Below, piece after piece: positions 1 through 5,813 of a stretch of 15,402 nt of DNA (its first letter is position 1; every line of letters begins with the position of its first letter). The stretch is taken from assembly GCA_964469935.1 (NCBI GenBank), contig CAYXZQ010000041.1, positions 1 through 15,402 on the forward strand. Reading direction: 5' to 3'. This DNA comes from CAYXZQ01 sp964469935 (lineage in GTDB: Archaea > Nanobdellota > Nanobdellia > Woesearchaeales > DSVV01). The translations under genes and the position numbers were made by a program. The notes below the pieces were generated by a model. That model was not told the DNA's origin. It worked only from the letters and a program-made list of their open reading frames with translations, and made no database searches.

Positions 1-246
1 TTATATGACTTTCCCTTCAGCAATGTATTTGTCGAGCAGTACAATATTGCAATACACTTTCATGAAATAAACAGACCAAAAACCATTGAACCGAATTTCC
101 GGACTGACCGAACAAAGATGTTTCTTTATTGATGGCAAGGGGGTGAATAATATTACCCTGAGGACCATGGCCTGATGCTCATTCACTATTGAAATATTTA
201 TTGTTTCAGAAAATATTTTTTTATAAAGGTGGCTGCTGAAGAACAT
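1..246 (-). CDS. doubtful ORF, hypothetical protein
   Basis: An open frame of 81 codons ends with TAA at the very edge of the window. The product (starting MFFSSHLYKK) has no motif, signal peptide or clear membrane segment that I recognise. The region is clearly more AT-rich than every confident gene here, and no TATA box sits at the usual 25-28 nt from the ATG; the nearest candidate is a weak TTAATTAA near 262-271. A better TATA-like TTTATAAA lies inside the frame at about 220-227, which would fit a shorter product or none. I keep it only as a possible gene; it may be chance open frame in intergenic DNA. Confidence 0.18.
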   Translation of the reverse strand: MFFSSHLYKKIFSETINISIVNEHQAMVLRVILFTPLPSIKKHLCSVSPEIRFNGFWSVYFMKVYCNIVLLDKYIAEGKVI

Positions 247-295
247 AATATCCTATTTTTGTAATTAATTAACCACCACATAGTTACTACAAAAG

Positions 296-313
296 CGAAA
301 TATTTATATATAA
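296..313 (+). promoter_or_regulatory. BRE/TATA promoter of the GH15-like gene
   Basis: CGAAA (BRE-like) is directly followed by TATTTATATATAA. The TATA centre at about 307 predicts a transcript start near 333, giving a leader of about 24 nt that carries the Shine-Dalgarno GGGGGTG at 345-351, five bases before the ATG at 357. Unlike most genes in the window this one is therefore leadered. Confidence 0.7.
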
Positions 314-356
314 GTTATGTTATAACCAACCAGTAATAAATATTGGGGGTGTTCCA

Positions 357-1367
357 ATGGTAATAAACAGCATACTCAGGAATATTTCACTCAGGAAGCT
401 GAAGAAGCTGCAGTACAGGACAGGTGTTTTCGGGGCTGCAAGCCTCGATGTCGACACAGGCTACAACAGGGCCTGGATCAGGGACAATGTCTACATGGCT
501 CTCGGCCTCTGGGAGGCAGGGGACAGGGAGGACGCAAGAAAGGCCCTCCAGGCGCTCTTTGACATGCTCCTCAAGCATGAGAACAAGATAGACCAGGCTA
601 TCGAGCAGAAGCCGGATGACAAGCAGAAATACATCCACGCAAGGTTCTGTCCGATGACCTATGAGGAATACAAAGAGGACTGGGGAAACAAGCAGAACGA
701 CGCAGTGGGAGCCTTCCTCTTCATGACAGGCGACCTTTACAGGAAAGGCGTTATGGTGATCAGGGATGAGAACGACCTCAGGATTGTTCAGAAGCTTGTG
801 CATTATCTCGGGAGCATCGAGTACTGGCATGACCCTGACAACGGTGTCTGGGAAAACGACGAGGAGGTCCATGCATCAAGCATCGGCGCATGCCTTGCAG
901 GGCTCATCGCAGTGAAGGGAATGGTCGACGTTCCTGAAATACTCATAACCCAGGGTAGAGAAGAGCTTGACAAATTGCTGCCCAGGGAATCCCATACAAA
1001 AGATGTCGACCTTGCGCTCCTTACGCTGATCTATCCATATAGCATTGTCTCGAACGAGCAGAGGGACGAGATACTCAAGAATGTCGAGACCATGCTCGTG
1101 AGGGACAGGGGGGTCGTCCGGTATTTCGGAGACTGGTACTACAACAACGGCAGGGAGGCTGAATGGGTCATGGGATTCCCCTGGCTTGCTGCCATATATA
1201 AGAAGACAGGCGACATGGAGAAGTACAGCCATTACATGAGAAAGACATACGGATGCATGAACTGGAAAGGGGACCTGCCTGAGCTATACTTCGGCGGGAC
1301 AGACAAGTACAATGAGAACACACCTTTAGGCTGGAACCATGCGATGCTGCTATGCGCCATCGCATGA
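357..1367 (+). CDS. GH15 / phosphorylase-kinase-like (alpha/alpha)6 glycoside hydrolase
   Basis: A 336-residue protein resembling the catalytic barrel of GH15 glucoamylases and the phosphorylase kinase regulatory subunit. Visible family landmarks in order: RAWIRDNVYMALGLWEAG (39-55), KQNDAVGAFL (112-121), GVWEND (163-168) with E166 at the place of the general acid, LPELYFGGTDKY (308-319) with E309 as candidate general base, and TPLGWNHAMLL (322-332). Both catalytic glutamates appear present, so activity on an alpha-glucoside is plausible. It has no signal peptide or membrane helix and should be cytoplasmic. It lacks the N-terminal beta-sandwich of prokaryotic GH15 enzymes, which are usually about twice as long, so it is a minimal single-domain version. 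The start is fixed by GGGGGTG five bases upstream. Substrate is not readable; glycogen, maltooligosaccharide or trehalose are all possible. Confidence 0.75.
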   Translation: MVINSILRNISLRKLKKLQYRTGVFGAASLDVDTGYNRAWIRDNVYMALGLWEAGDREDARKALQALFDMLLKHENKIDQAIEQKPDDKQKYIHARFCPMTYEEYKEDWGNKQNDAVGAFLFMTGDLYRKGVMVIRDENDLRIVQKLVHYLGSIEYWHDPDNGVWENDEEVHASSIGACLAGLIAVKGMVDVPEILITQGREELDKLLPRESHTKDVDLALLTLIYPYSIVSNEQRDEILKNVETMLVRDRGVVRYFGDWYYNNGREAEWVMGFPWLAAIYKKTGDMEKYSHYMRKTYGCMNWKGDLPELYFGGTDKYNENTPLGWNHAMLLCAIA

Positions 1368-1379
1368 CTGATACTCACA

Positions 1380-1446
1380 GGGATATGGAGCCACCTTCTC
1401 ACCTCGGAGTCACCCCTCCTTAGCTCCATATTCCCTTTTTATTTTC
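1380..1446 (+). terminator. hairpin plus T tract after the GH15-like gene
   Basis: The arms GGGATATGGAGC (1380-1391) and GCTCCATATTCCC (1423-1435) pair with a single bulged base. An inner GGAG/CTCC hairpin can form at about 1406-1419. The stem is followed at once by TTTTTATTTT (1436-1445). This fits a terminator for the upstream gene, but it ends only four bases before the next ATG at 1450, so it could also control the downstream gene. The right arm contains CCATATT, the only TATA-like element near the next start. Confidence 0.5.
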
Positions 1447-1449
1447 AAG

Positions 1450-2232
1450 ATGAAGAAAAGATTAATACTCCCGGACCTTGCATTGACCGAGGACATGGAC
1501 ATTGCCCTGTTCAATCCGCAGATGCTTGACCTCACATCTAGAATCGCGAAAGAGGCCTCGGGCGATCACATGCCTGAGCAGGGGGGATATTTCGGCGGAA
1601 TCCTCATCGACAGGAAATTCTACATATTCGACCACGAGCAGACAGGAAAAGGAGATTTATGCAGGTGCGTCTTCTATGATGACGTCGAGAATCCACTGAT
1701 GGATAAGTTCCTCGAAATCATTGTCGAGTCAATGCCTGATTACAGGACCATAGTATACCACAGCCACCCCCGTATCGACAGGGACAAGGTGAAGTCCTTG
1801 CTAGGCAGGGATGCAGATGCCCTCATCGACACGATAAGGACGGGCCTGGCCAATGGGGTCTACGAGCACTGTGGAATCAAAAATATCGACGATGCCCTGA
1901 ACGAGGAGATCGCACGGAGGCTTTCAGAAGGGGACGTGAGGAAGATGCCAGGACGCTACAATCTTGTGCTGTCCAATACACCAAGGGAAGGCGACCCTTT
2001 CGCCCATCTCAATCTCTATGACATAAAAAGGGGACTGCCTCAGGGGAGATGCCTAAAGACAGGGACCTACCAAAAGACCGAGGTTCCCTGGCTGGCTGAG
2101 AGATTCGAGCAAGTGGTCAACAGGTACAAGAAAGAGGTCTACGGAGCCGAGGACCTCACGACACTTGGGCAGGGCGGGCTCCAGAGGGCTTTCCTCATGA
2201 ACCAGGGATATCTTTCCCCTGGCGATTCATAA
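1450..2232 (+). CDS. JAMM/MPN-like metalloprotein, uncharacterised
   Basis: A 260-residue protein. Around E43 the sequence EQGGYFGGILID resembles the E-x-GG-x-x-G-x-L start of JAB1/MPN metallopeptidase domains, and at 101-107 a strand runs into IVYHSHP, the HxHP zinc motif (H104, H106). The third ligand normally sits in SxxD soon after; here S116 and D121 (SLLGRD) are close but the spacing is altered, so D121 or D123 may serve, or zinc may be lost. JAMM enzymes cleave isopeptide bonds of ubiquitin-like tags or act on small substrates; which applies cannot be told. The C-terminal half (about 135-260) matches nothing I recognise. No signal peptide. It follows the GH15-like gene on the same strand, across a hairpin, and converges on the PCMT gene 23 nt downstream. 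Confidence 0.6.
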   Translation: MKKRLILPDLALTEDMDIALFNPQMLDLTSRIAKEASGDHMPEQGGYFGGILIDRKFYIFDHEQTGKGDLCRCVFYDDVENPLMDKFLEIIVESMPDYRTIVYHSHPRIDRDKVKSLLGRDADALIDTIRTGLANGVYEHCGIKNIDDALNEEIARRLSEGDVRKMPGRYNLVLSNTPREGDPFAHLNLYDIKRGLPQGRCLKTGTYQKTEVPWLAERFEQVVNRYKKEVYGAEDLTTLGQGGLQRAFLMNQGYLSPGDS

Positions 2233-2255
2233 TGAAAGACAGAGACATCCTTGCT

Positions 2256-2897
2256 TCAGCTCTTGAACCCGTGCTTGCCTCTTAGAGGGACAAATGAGAA
2301 GCTGCCCAAAGACTCGGTCTCGAGGCTGACGTCCTTTTTCCTTCCCCTGACCATCACCTGGTATGTGCTGCCCACAGGCGCAAGGATGATTCCGTCATTT
2401 TTCAGCTGGCTGACAAGGGGCGGAGGCATCATCGGACATGCACATGTTACGATTATCCTGTCATAAGGCGCTCCTGCCTCATGGCCGAGAGAGCCGTCCC
2501 CCTGGATCACAGCGACGTCAATCCCCACCTTCCCGAGATTCTTTTTCGCCTGTTCTGCAAGCTCAGGCACATATTCCATGGCAATGACTTTTCCAGACCC
2601 GACAAGCTTCTTGATCAGGGCTGCGTTCCAGCCTGAGCCCGCACCTACCTCCAGGACTGACATGCCTTTCCTGAGCTCAAGAGCCCGGAGCATCAATGCG
2701 ACTGTGTAGGGCTGGGAGATGGTCTGCTCATGGCCGATGGGGACAGGATGATCGCCGTAAGCTGCCTTCCTGAGAGCATCGGGGATGAACAGGTGCCTTG
2801 GGACCTCTCTCATGGCGTCAAGCACAGGCCTGTCAGAAAAACCATAGGCCCTAAGAGTATCCAGCATGGCTTCAAGCTCGTGCAGAAGATCATCCAT
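2256..2897 (-). CDS. pcm: protein-L-isoaspartate O-methyltransferase
   Basis: This SAM-dependent enzyme methylates L-isoaspartyl residues that form by spontaneous damage, so the chain can be repaired through a succinimide. The 213-residue length is typical for PCMT. Landmarks: VPRHLFIP (32-39), the substrate-site stretch IGHEQTISQPYTVALM (54-69), SAM motif I VLEVGAGSGWNAAL (80-93), the acidic end of the second strand in AMEYVPE, YDRIIVTCACP (about 145-155) for post-motif II, and the C-terminal FVPLRGKHGF, close to the family's FVPL signature. The start is set by a TATA box 25 nt upstream, giving a leaderless mRNA. An ATG four bases downstream at 2893 is in another frame. The gene lies head-to-tail after the RCK membrane protein gene but has its own promoter. 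Confidence 0.93.
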   Translation of the reverse strand: MDDLLHELEAMLDTLRAYGFSDRPVLDAMREVPRHLFIPDALRKAAYGDHPVPIGHEQTISQPYTVALMLRALELRKGMSVLEVGAGSGWNAALIKKLVGSGKVIAMEYVPELAEQAKKNLGKVGIDVAVIQGDGSLGHEAGAPYDRIIVTCACPMMPPPLVSQLKNDGIILAPVGSTYQVMVRGRKKDVSLETESLGSFSFVPLRGKHGFKS

Positions 2898-2916
2898 GTC
2901 GCAGGTAATGCAACAT

Positions 2917-2928
2917 GGATATAAAAAA
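2917..2928 (-). promoter_or_regulatory. TATA promoter of pcm, overlapping a T-run
   Basis: On the minus strand TTTTTTATATCC is centred about 25 nt upstream of the pcm ATG at 2897. It starts just after the stop codon of the preceding gene (2931-2933), so the same AT-rich dozen bases may act as terminator of one gene and promoter of the next. Confidence 0.65.
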
Positions 2929-2930
2929 TT

Positions 2931-3707
2931 TTAGCTGTTGAGGCCGATGCCATACCTGTCAGCCGCAGGGGGAGAGACATCCCCGAGCGCAGCCTTTGCA
3001 AGGCTCGCGCCGCCGAGAGCCTCTGGACAGACTATGTGCACAGCTCCTGCATGAGTGAGCTTCTTGATTATCCTCTCATGGTTGGCCCTGGACGCTATCC
3101 TTATCTGGGGACTCAGCTCCCTTGTCGTGAGCACGAGAAGTATGTTGTCGCCGTCATCTCCCAGGCATGCGAAGAGCCACGATGCGTTCTTCACATTGGC
3201 CTTGGCAAACTCCTTCTCGTCAAGGACGTCGATGTGAAGGACGCTGTAGCCCTTCTTCCTGAGGCTCTTGCACCTCTGCTCGTCCTTTTCAAGGATCACG
3301 TAGGGTTTTTTCGCCTTGACCAGCTCGTCTGCCACGTGCTGGCCGACCCTTCCGCCCCCGCAGATTATGTAATGGCCTTTCTGCCTGCTGATATTCTTCA
3401 ACATCTTCACCTCCGAGAACAGGCTGCGCAGCCTGCCCTCCATGATGTATTCGAGTATGACATAAAGGAGATAGAACTGGAGGATATAGCCTGTTATGGA
3501 GAGGAACAGGGAGACGAACTTGTTGTCCAGGTGGCTTACATCCACGTGAGTTATCAGCTCTATCGTCTGGGTGAATGAATCGCTGTAATTGAGCATGCTG
3601 TTGCGGAAATACAGTGTGCCGAGCGTGATGAGGGCGAAGAGCAGGAGCATGGCGATCGATATCTTCCTCAGGAACCTGTCCTCTGTAGGGATGCTGAATT
3701 TCGGCAT
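2931..3707 (-). CDS. two-helix RCK (TrkA-N) membrane protein, K+ channel homologue without selectivity filter
   Basis: The layout is that of a two-transmembrane RCK potassium channel such as MthK: a first helix (ISIAMLLLFALITLGTLYF, about 16-34), a pore-region segment, a second helix (SLFLSITGYILQFYLLYVILEYI, about 65-87), then a cytosolic RCK domain from about 110. The RCK part has the Rossmann loop HYIICGGGRVGQHVADEL, ILEKDE at the end of the second strand, and conserved DDGDNILLVLTTRELSPQIRIASRA and KLTHAGAVHIVCPEALGG. The pore is unusual: where TVGYGD is expected the sequence reads LITHVDVSHLDN. Ion selectivity should therefore differ or be absent. I start at the second ATG (3707) because the TATA box at 3731-3738 is 27-28 nt upstream of it, and only 16 nt from the ATG at 3719. 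Length 258 residues. Confidence 0.8.
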   Translation of the reverse strand: MPKFSIPTEDRFLRKISIAMLLLFALITLGTLYFRNSMLNYSDSFTQTIELITHVDVSHLDNKFVSLFLSITGYILQFYLLYVILEYIMEGRLRSLFSEVKMLKNISRQKGHYIICGGGRVGQHVADELVKAKKPYVILEKDEQRCKSLRKKGYSVLHIDVLDEKEFAKANVKNASWLFACLGDDGDNILLVLTTRELSPQIRIASRANHERIIKKLTHAGAVHIVCPEALGGASLAKAALGDVSPPAADRYGIGLNS

Positions 3708-3730
3708 GCTCCAGCTCATGGATGGTAACT

Positions 3731-3740
3731 ATTTAAAGGT
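3731..3740 (-). promoter_or_regulatory. TATA promoter deciding the start of the RCK protein
   Basis: Minus-strand CCTTTAAATAG has its centre near 3735. At the 26-28 nt spacing seen for the other leaderless genes here it places the first transcribed base on the ATG at 3707, so the four extra residues from the ATG at 3719 are probably not made. Confidence 0.6.
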
Positions 3741-3822
3741 TTTTGTTAATCACAGAGTGGGGGCTTTCGGTGTGGTGTTTTGTCTGCATTCAATATGTCT
3801 CAAAACTTTGCTTTAGCAATGT

Positions 3823-3844
3823 TTAATTCGCTAAAGCGAATTAA
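3823..3844. repeat. perfect 9-bp inverted repeat, 4-nt loop
   Basis: TTAATTCGC (3823-3831), loop TAAA, GCGAATTAA (3836-3844). The neighbouring TTTGCTTTAGC (3807-3817) can instead pair with GCTAAAGCGAA (3830-3840) with one G-T type pair, so two mutually exclusive foldings exist. The unit resembles the hairpin at 4035-4054, and both are followed by AAGTT(T)AC-like sequence. Confidence 0.7.
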
Positions 3845-3856
3845 GTTACGCACATG

Positions 3857-3890
3857 TCAAGAACTTCTTCATTTATTAAGCGGTTCTTGA
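3857..3890. repeat. perfect 8-bp inverted repeat
   Basis: TCAAGAAC (3857-3864) and GTTCTTGA (3883-3890) with an 18-nt AT-rich loop. The right arm runs into the palindrome GAGCATGCTC at 3889-3898. Confidence 0.65.
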
Positions 3891-3897
3891 GCATGCT

Positions 3898-3956
3898 CGG
3901 AAATCGTACGCTTCATGGACAAAAAAGTCTTTTTGTTTGCGAATTGGCGATTTCCG
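3898..3956. repeat. perfect 9-bp inverted repeat with nested hairpin
   Basis: CGGAAATCG (3898-3906) pairs with CGATTTCCG (3948-3956). Inside, CGC (3909-3911) faces GCG (3939-3941) and ACAAAAA (3919-3925) pairs perfectly with TTTTTGT (3930-3936) around the loop AGTC. The three stacked stems point to a selected fold rather than chance. Confidence 0.65.
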
Positions 3957-4034
3957 ATATGTCAAAATGACTTCGTCATCGAAATTTGCTACAGCCATGC
4001 TGTCTGACGGGATAGGAGAGCATTCATTGGCCTA

Positions 4035-4079
4035 ATTTCGCATAAAAGCGAAATCAAGTTTACCTGCGGCAAACTTTTT
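4035..4079 (+). repeat. two adjacent hairpins, the second ending in T5
   Basis: ATTTCGC (4035-4041) pairs with GCGAAAT (4048-4054). Then AAGTTT (4056-4061) pairs with AAACTT (4071-4076), extended inward by CC/GG around TGC. T5 (4075-4079) ends the second hairpin, so read on the plus strand this looks like a terminator for any transcript of the element. Confidence 0.5.
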
Positions 4080-4113
4080 GGCGACATTTTAAACGCAGTC
4101 CAGGATTCCAAAA

Positions 4114-4124
4114 CCTTTATATAA
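4114..4124 (+). promoter_or_regulatory. TATA promoter of the ATP-grasp/HEPN-like fusion gene
   Basis: CCTTTATATAA is centred near 4120. The ATG at 4146 is 26 nt downstream. The earlier in-frame ATG at 4128 lies only 8 nt from the TATA centre and would not be transcribed, so this box decides the start. Confidence 0.7.
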
Positions 4125-4145
4125 CAAATGCCATACTTGACAGGC

Positions 4146-5804
4146 ATGGAGGACATCGCCAACCTGAAGAGGATTTCTGAGGATGATTCAGGCAGTGCAG
4201 GGGTCAAGGCAGCGAGGCTCGGGGCACTGACAAAAGGGTTCAATGTGCCGCCGGGATACGTAATAATGCGGGGTGTCTTCGACAAGTTCATTGAGGCAAA
4301 CCAGCTCAGAGGGAAGATCAGGAACCATATCTCATTCGCTGGGGAGGCTGATGATGAGAAGCTGCAGGAGATCGCAAATGAGATACAGAAGCTGGTCCTG
4401 TCAGGCTCAATAGACGAGGAAACCAGGGAGAACATGATCGAGTCATACTACAGCCTGAACATCAGGGATGACGCTCCGCTTCAGGAGCTCGTGGACTCGA
4501 GCAGCGAACCTGTCGTGGTTGTCAGGGCAAGCCCGGTCCATCCCACAGGAAGCAAGGCAAACATCAGCATCCTCCATGTGAAGGGAAAGGATAAGCTCTT
4601 GAAATCCATAATCGCCTGCTTTGCATCGGCTTTCACTGCAGAGGCAGTGAAGGGAAGGCTGAACGCAAAGCAGGATGACTACGGCATGGCTGTGCTTGTA
4701 CAGAAGATGATCATGCCCCACGTGTCAGGGGACATCAGGCAGGAGGACAGTGAAATCATAATCAGGTCCTGTTTCGGGCTCTCTGACGAGTCCACTGAAT
4801 TCGACAGGTACGTGGTTTCAGGTGAGCTCGAGATAAAGACTGCGACAGCAGCAAGGCAGAGAAAGGCCTACATGCAGGACCCAGAGACAGGGAAGCTCTC
4901 GAGGGTCGAGCTTACAGAGGCCAGGTCGCAGAGCGAGAAGCTCAGCGCAAAGCAGGTGCTTGCCCTGGCAAGGCTCTACCGTAAGGCCGGGCTTGGGGGC
5001 AGGCAGGTGGAATACATAATAGACAAGGAGAACTATCATTTTGTGCAGGTGTTGGACATGGAAAAAAAACCGATCGATAACAGGGCTGCTTCAGGGAACA
5101 GCGGCCAGGATGAGCCTGAAAAGGTCGTTGTGAAGGCAGAGGAGAACCAACAAAGTCCTTCTCATGCTGAAGGGGCGGGCGAGAACACGCTGTTCTCGCT
5201 CTTCAAGGCAAACAGGGGGGACAAGCTCCCAGACATACCCACAGAGCCGAAGCCGGAGAAAAAGCCTGAGCAGGCCCAGCAGGTGCCGAAGACAAGCATT
5301 GTTGAAGAAGAAAGCCCGGAAGAGGAAGTCGTGGAGTATGAAGAGGAAGAAGAGAAGCAGCAGACGCAGGAAACGCCGGCAGGCATCGAGCGGGAAGAGC
5401 TTGAGGAAGCAGAGCTTGACAGGGATGCAGAAGTCCAGGAAGAGAGCGAGCCCGAGCCGCTCAGGGAGGCAGAGGCAGAAACAGCCGACGAGACCCAGCC
5501 CCTGACTAGCGAGGAGTGGTACGACACGCTCAGGATGGAGCATACAAAGATGCTCATAAGCTATGACCTGGTCATCTTGAGCGCCCTGAAGAGGAAGTAT
5601 TTCCATTATTTCAGGGAAGAGGCCCCGAATTTCGAGGAGATGATAGACAGGCTCAGCACCAAGACCAAGGTCCCTTATGCCGAGGGTATCAAGAAGATAC
5701 GCAGGATGAGAAACGACTTCCTCCAGGACCACAAGACAATCACAATGGAGGAGCTGAAGGAATCATACGAGACCACTGTGCTCTTTTTGAGGGAATTTTC
5801 CTGA
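4146..5804 (+). CDS. PEP-synthase-type ATP-grasp pseudoenzyme fused to acidic linker and HEPN-like domain
   Basis: A 552-residue protein in three parts. Residues 1-305 resemble the PEP/pyruvate-dikinase N-terminal ATP-grasp domain: GVKAARLGALTKGFNVPPGYVI (19-40), VVVVRASPV (123-131), IACFASAFTAEAV (156-168), MAVLVQKMIMPHVSG (181-195) and VEYIIDKENYHFVQV (288-302). Key sites are altered: the usual VRSSAT-ED reads VRASPVHP and the final QxRP reads QVLD, so ATP use is doubtful. The phosphohistidine and PEP/pyruvate barrel domains are missing, so it cannot be a complete PEP synthase. Residues about 310-452 are a Glu/Pro-rich, probably disordered linker. Residues 455-552 form a helical domain ending RRMRNDFLQDHKTITMEELKESYE, where R522-N523-x5-H529 matches the Rx4-6H motif of HEPN domains. 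Cytosolic. Start chosen by the TATA spacing. It converges on the Trm-G10 gene, 9 nt away. Confidence 0.7.
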   Translation: MEDIANLKRISEDDSGSAGVKAARLGALTKGFNVPPGYVIMRGVFDKFIEANQLRGKIRNHISFAGEADDEKLQEIANEIQKLVLSGSIDEETRENMIESYYSLNIRDDAPLQELVDSSSEPVVVVRASPVHPTGSKANISILHVKGKDKLLKSIIACFASAFTAEAVKGRLNAKQDDYGMAVLVQKMIMPHVSGDIRQEDSEIIIRSCFGLSDESTEFDRYVVSGELEIKTATAARQRKAYMQDPETGKLSRVELTEARSQSEKLSAKQVLALARLYRKAGLGGRQVEYIIDKENYHFVQVLDMEKKPIDNRAASGNSGQDEPEKVVVKAEENQQSPSHAEGAGENTLFSLFKANRGDKLPDIPTEPKPEKKPEQAQQVPKTSIVEEESPEEEVVEYEEEEEKQQTQETPAGIEREELEEAELDRDAEVQEESEPEPLREAEAETADETQPLTSEEWYDTLRMEHTKMLISYDLVILSALKRKYFHYFREEAPNFEEMIDRLSTKTKVPYAEGIKKIRRMRNDFLQDHKTITMEELKESYETTVLFLREFS

Positions 5805-5813
5805 AGGAGCTGA

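Larger units (their letters stand above)
3741..4113. other. hairpin-dense non-coding intergenic element
   Basis: About 370 nt between two divergent promoters hold no convincing gene but at least seven inverted repeats: 3823-3831/3836-3844, 3857-3864/3883-3890, the palindrome GAGCATGCTC at 3889-3898, 3898-3906/3948-3956 with nested 3919-3925/3930-3936, 3967-3971/3975-3979, 3991-3995/3999-4003, 4035-4041/4048-4054 and 4056-4061/4071-4076. It is more AT-rich than the flanking genes. Because the flanking genes look leaderless, this is not their 5' leader. It could encode a structured RNA, be a MITE-like dispersed repeat, or be a decayed element. The words GCGAA/TTCGC recur in several arms. Confidence 0.55.

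Noticed and set aside
387..872. 161-aa frame on the minus strand
   Set aside because: Antisense to the GH15-like gene, with no TATA box.
2232..2285. 17-codon frame starting at TAATG after the JAMM-like gene
   Set aside because: Too short, lies over the 3' end of pcm on the other strand, and has no further support.
3036..3578. 180-aa frame on the plus strand
   Set aside because: Antisense to the RCK protein; no promoter or ribosome-binding site, and the opposite strand has clear domain motifs.
3819..3890. 23-codon frame (MFNSLKRIKL start) in the hairpin element
   Set aside because: Its codons are the arms of the 3823-3844 and 3857-3890 inverted repeats and it has no promoter or Shine-Dalgarno.
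3915..4007. 30-codon frame (MDKKVFLFANWRFP start) in the hairpin element
   Set aside because: It looks somewhat protein-like, but it covers the nested hairpins, has no TATA box at 25-28 nt and no ribosome-binding site. It would deserve another look only if the element proves to be a repeat that keeps this frame.
3741..4113. CRISPR array
   Set aside because: The inverted repeats differ from one another and are not regularly spaced identical direct repeats; no cas gene is near.
5091..5732. 213-aa open frame on the minus strand
   Set aside because: It is the antisense shadow of the acidic linker and C-terminal domain of the ATP-grasp fusion gene; it is leucine/cysteine-rich without a promoter, as expected from reading GAG/AAG codons backwards.
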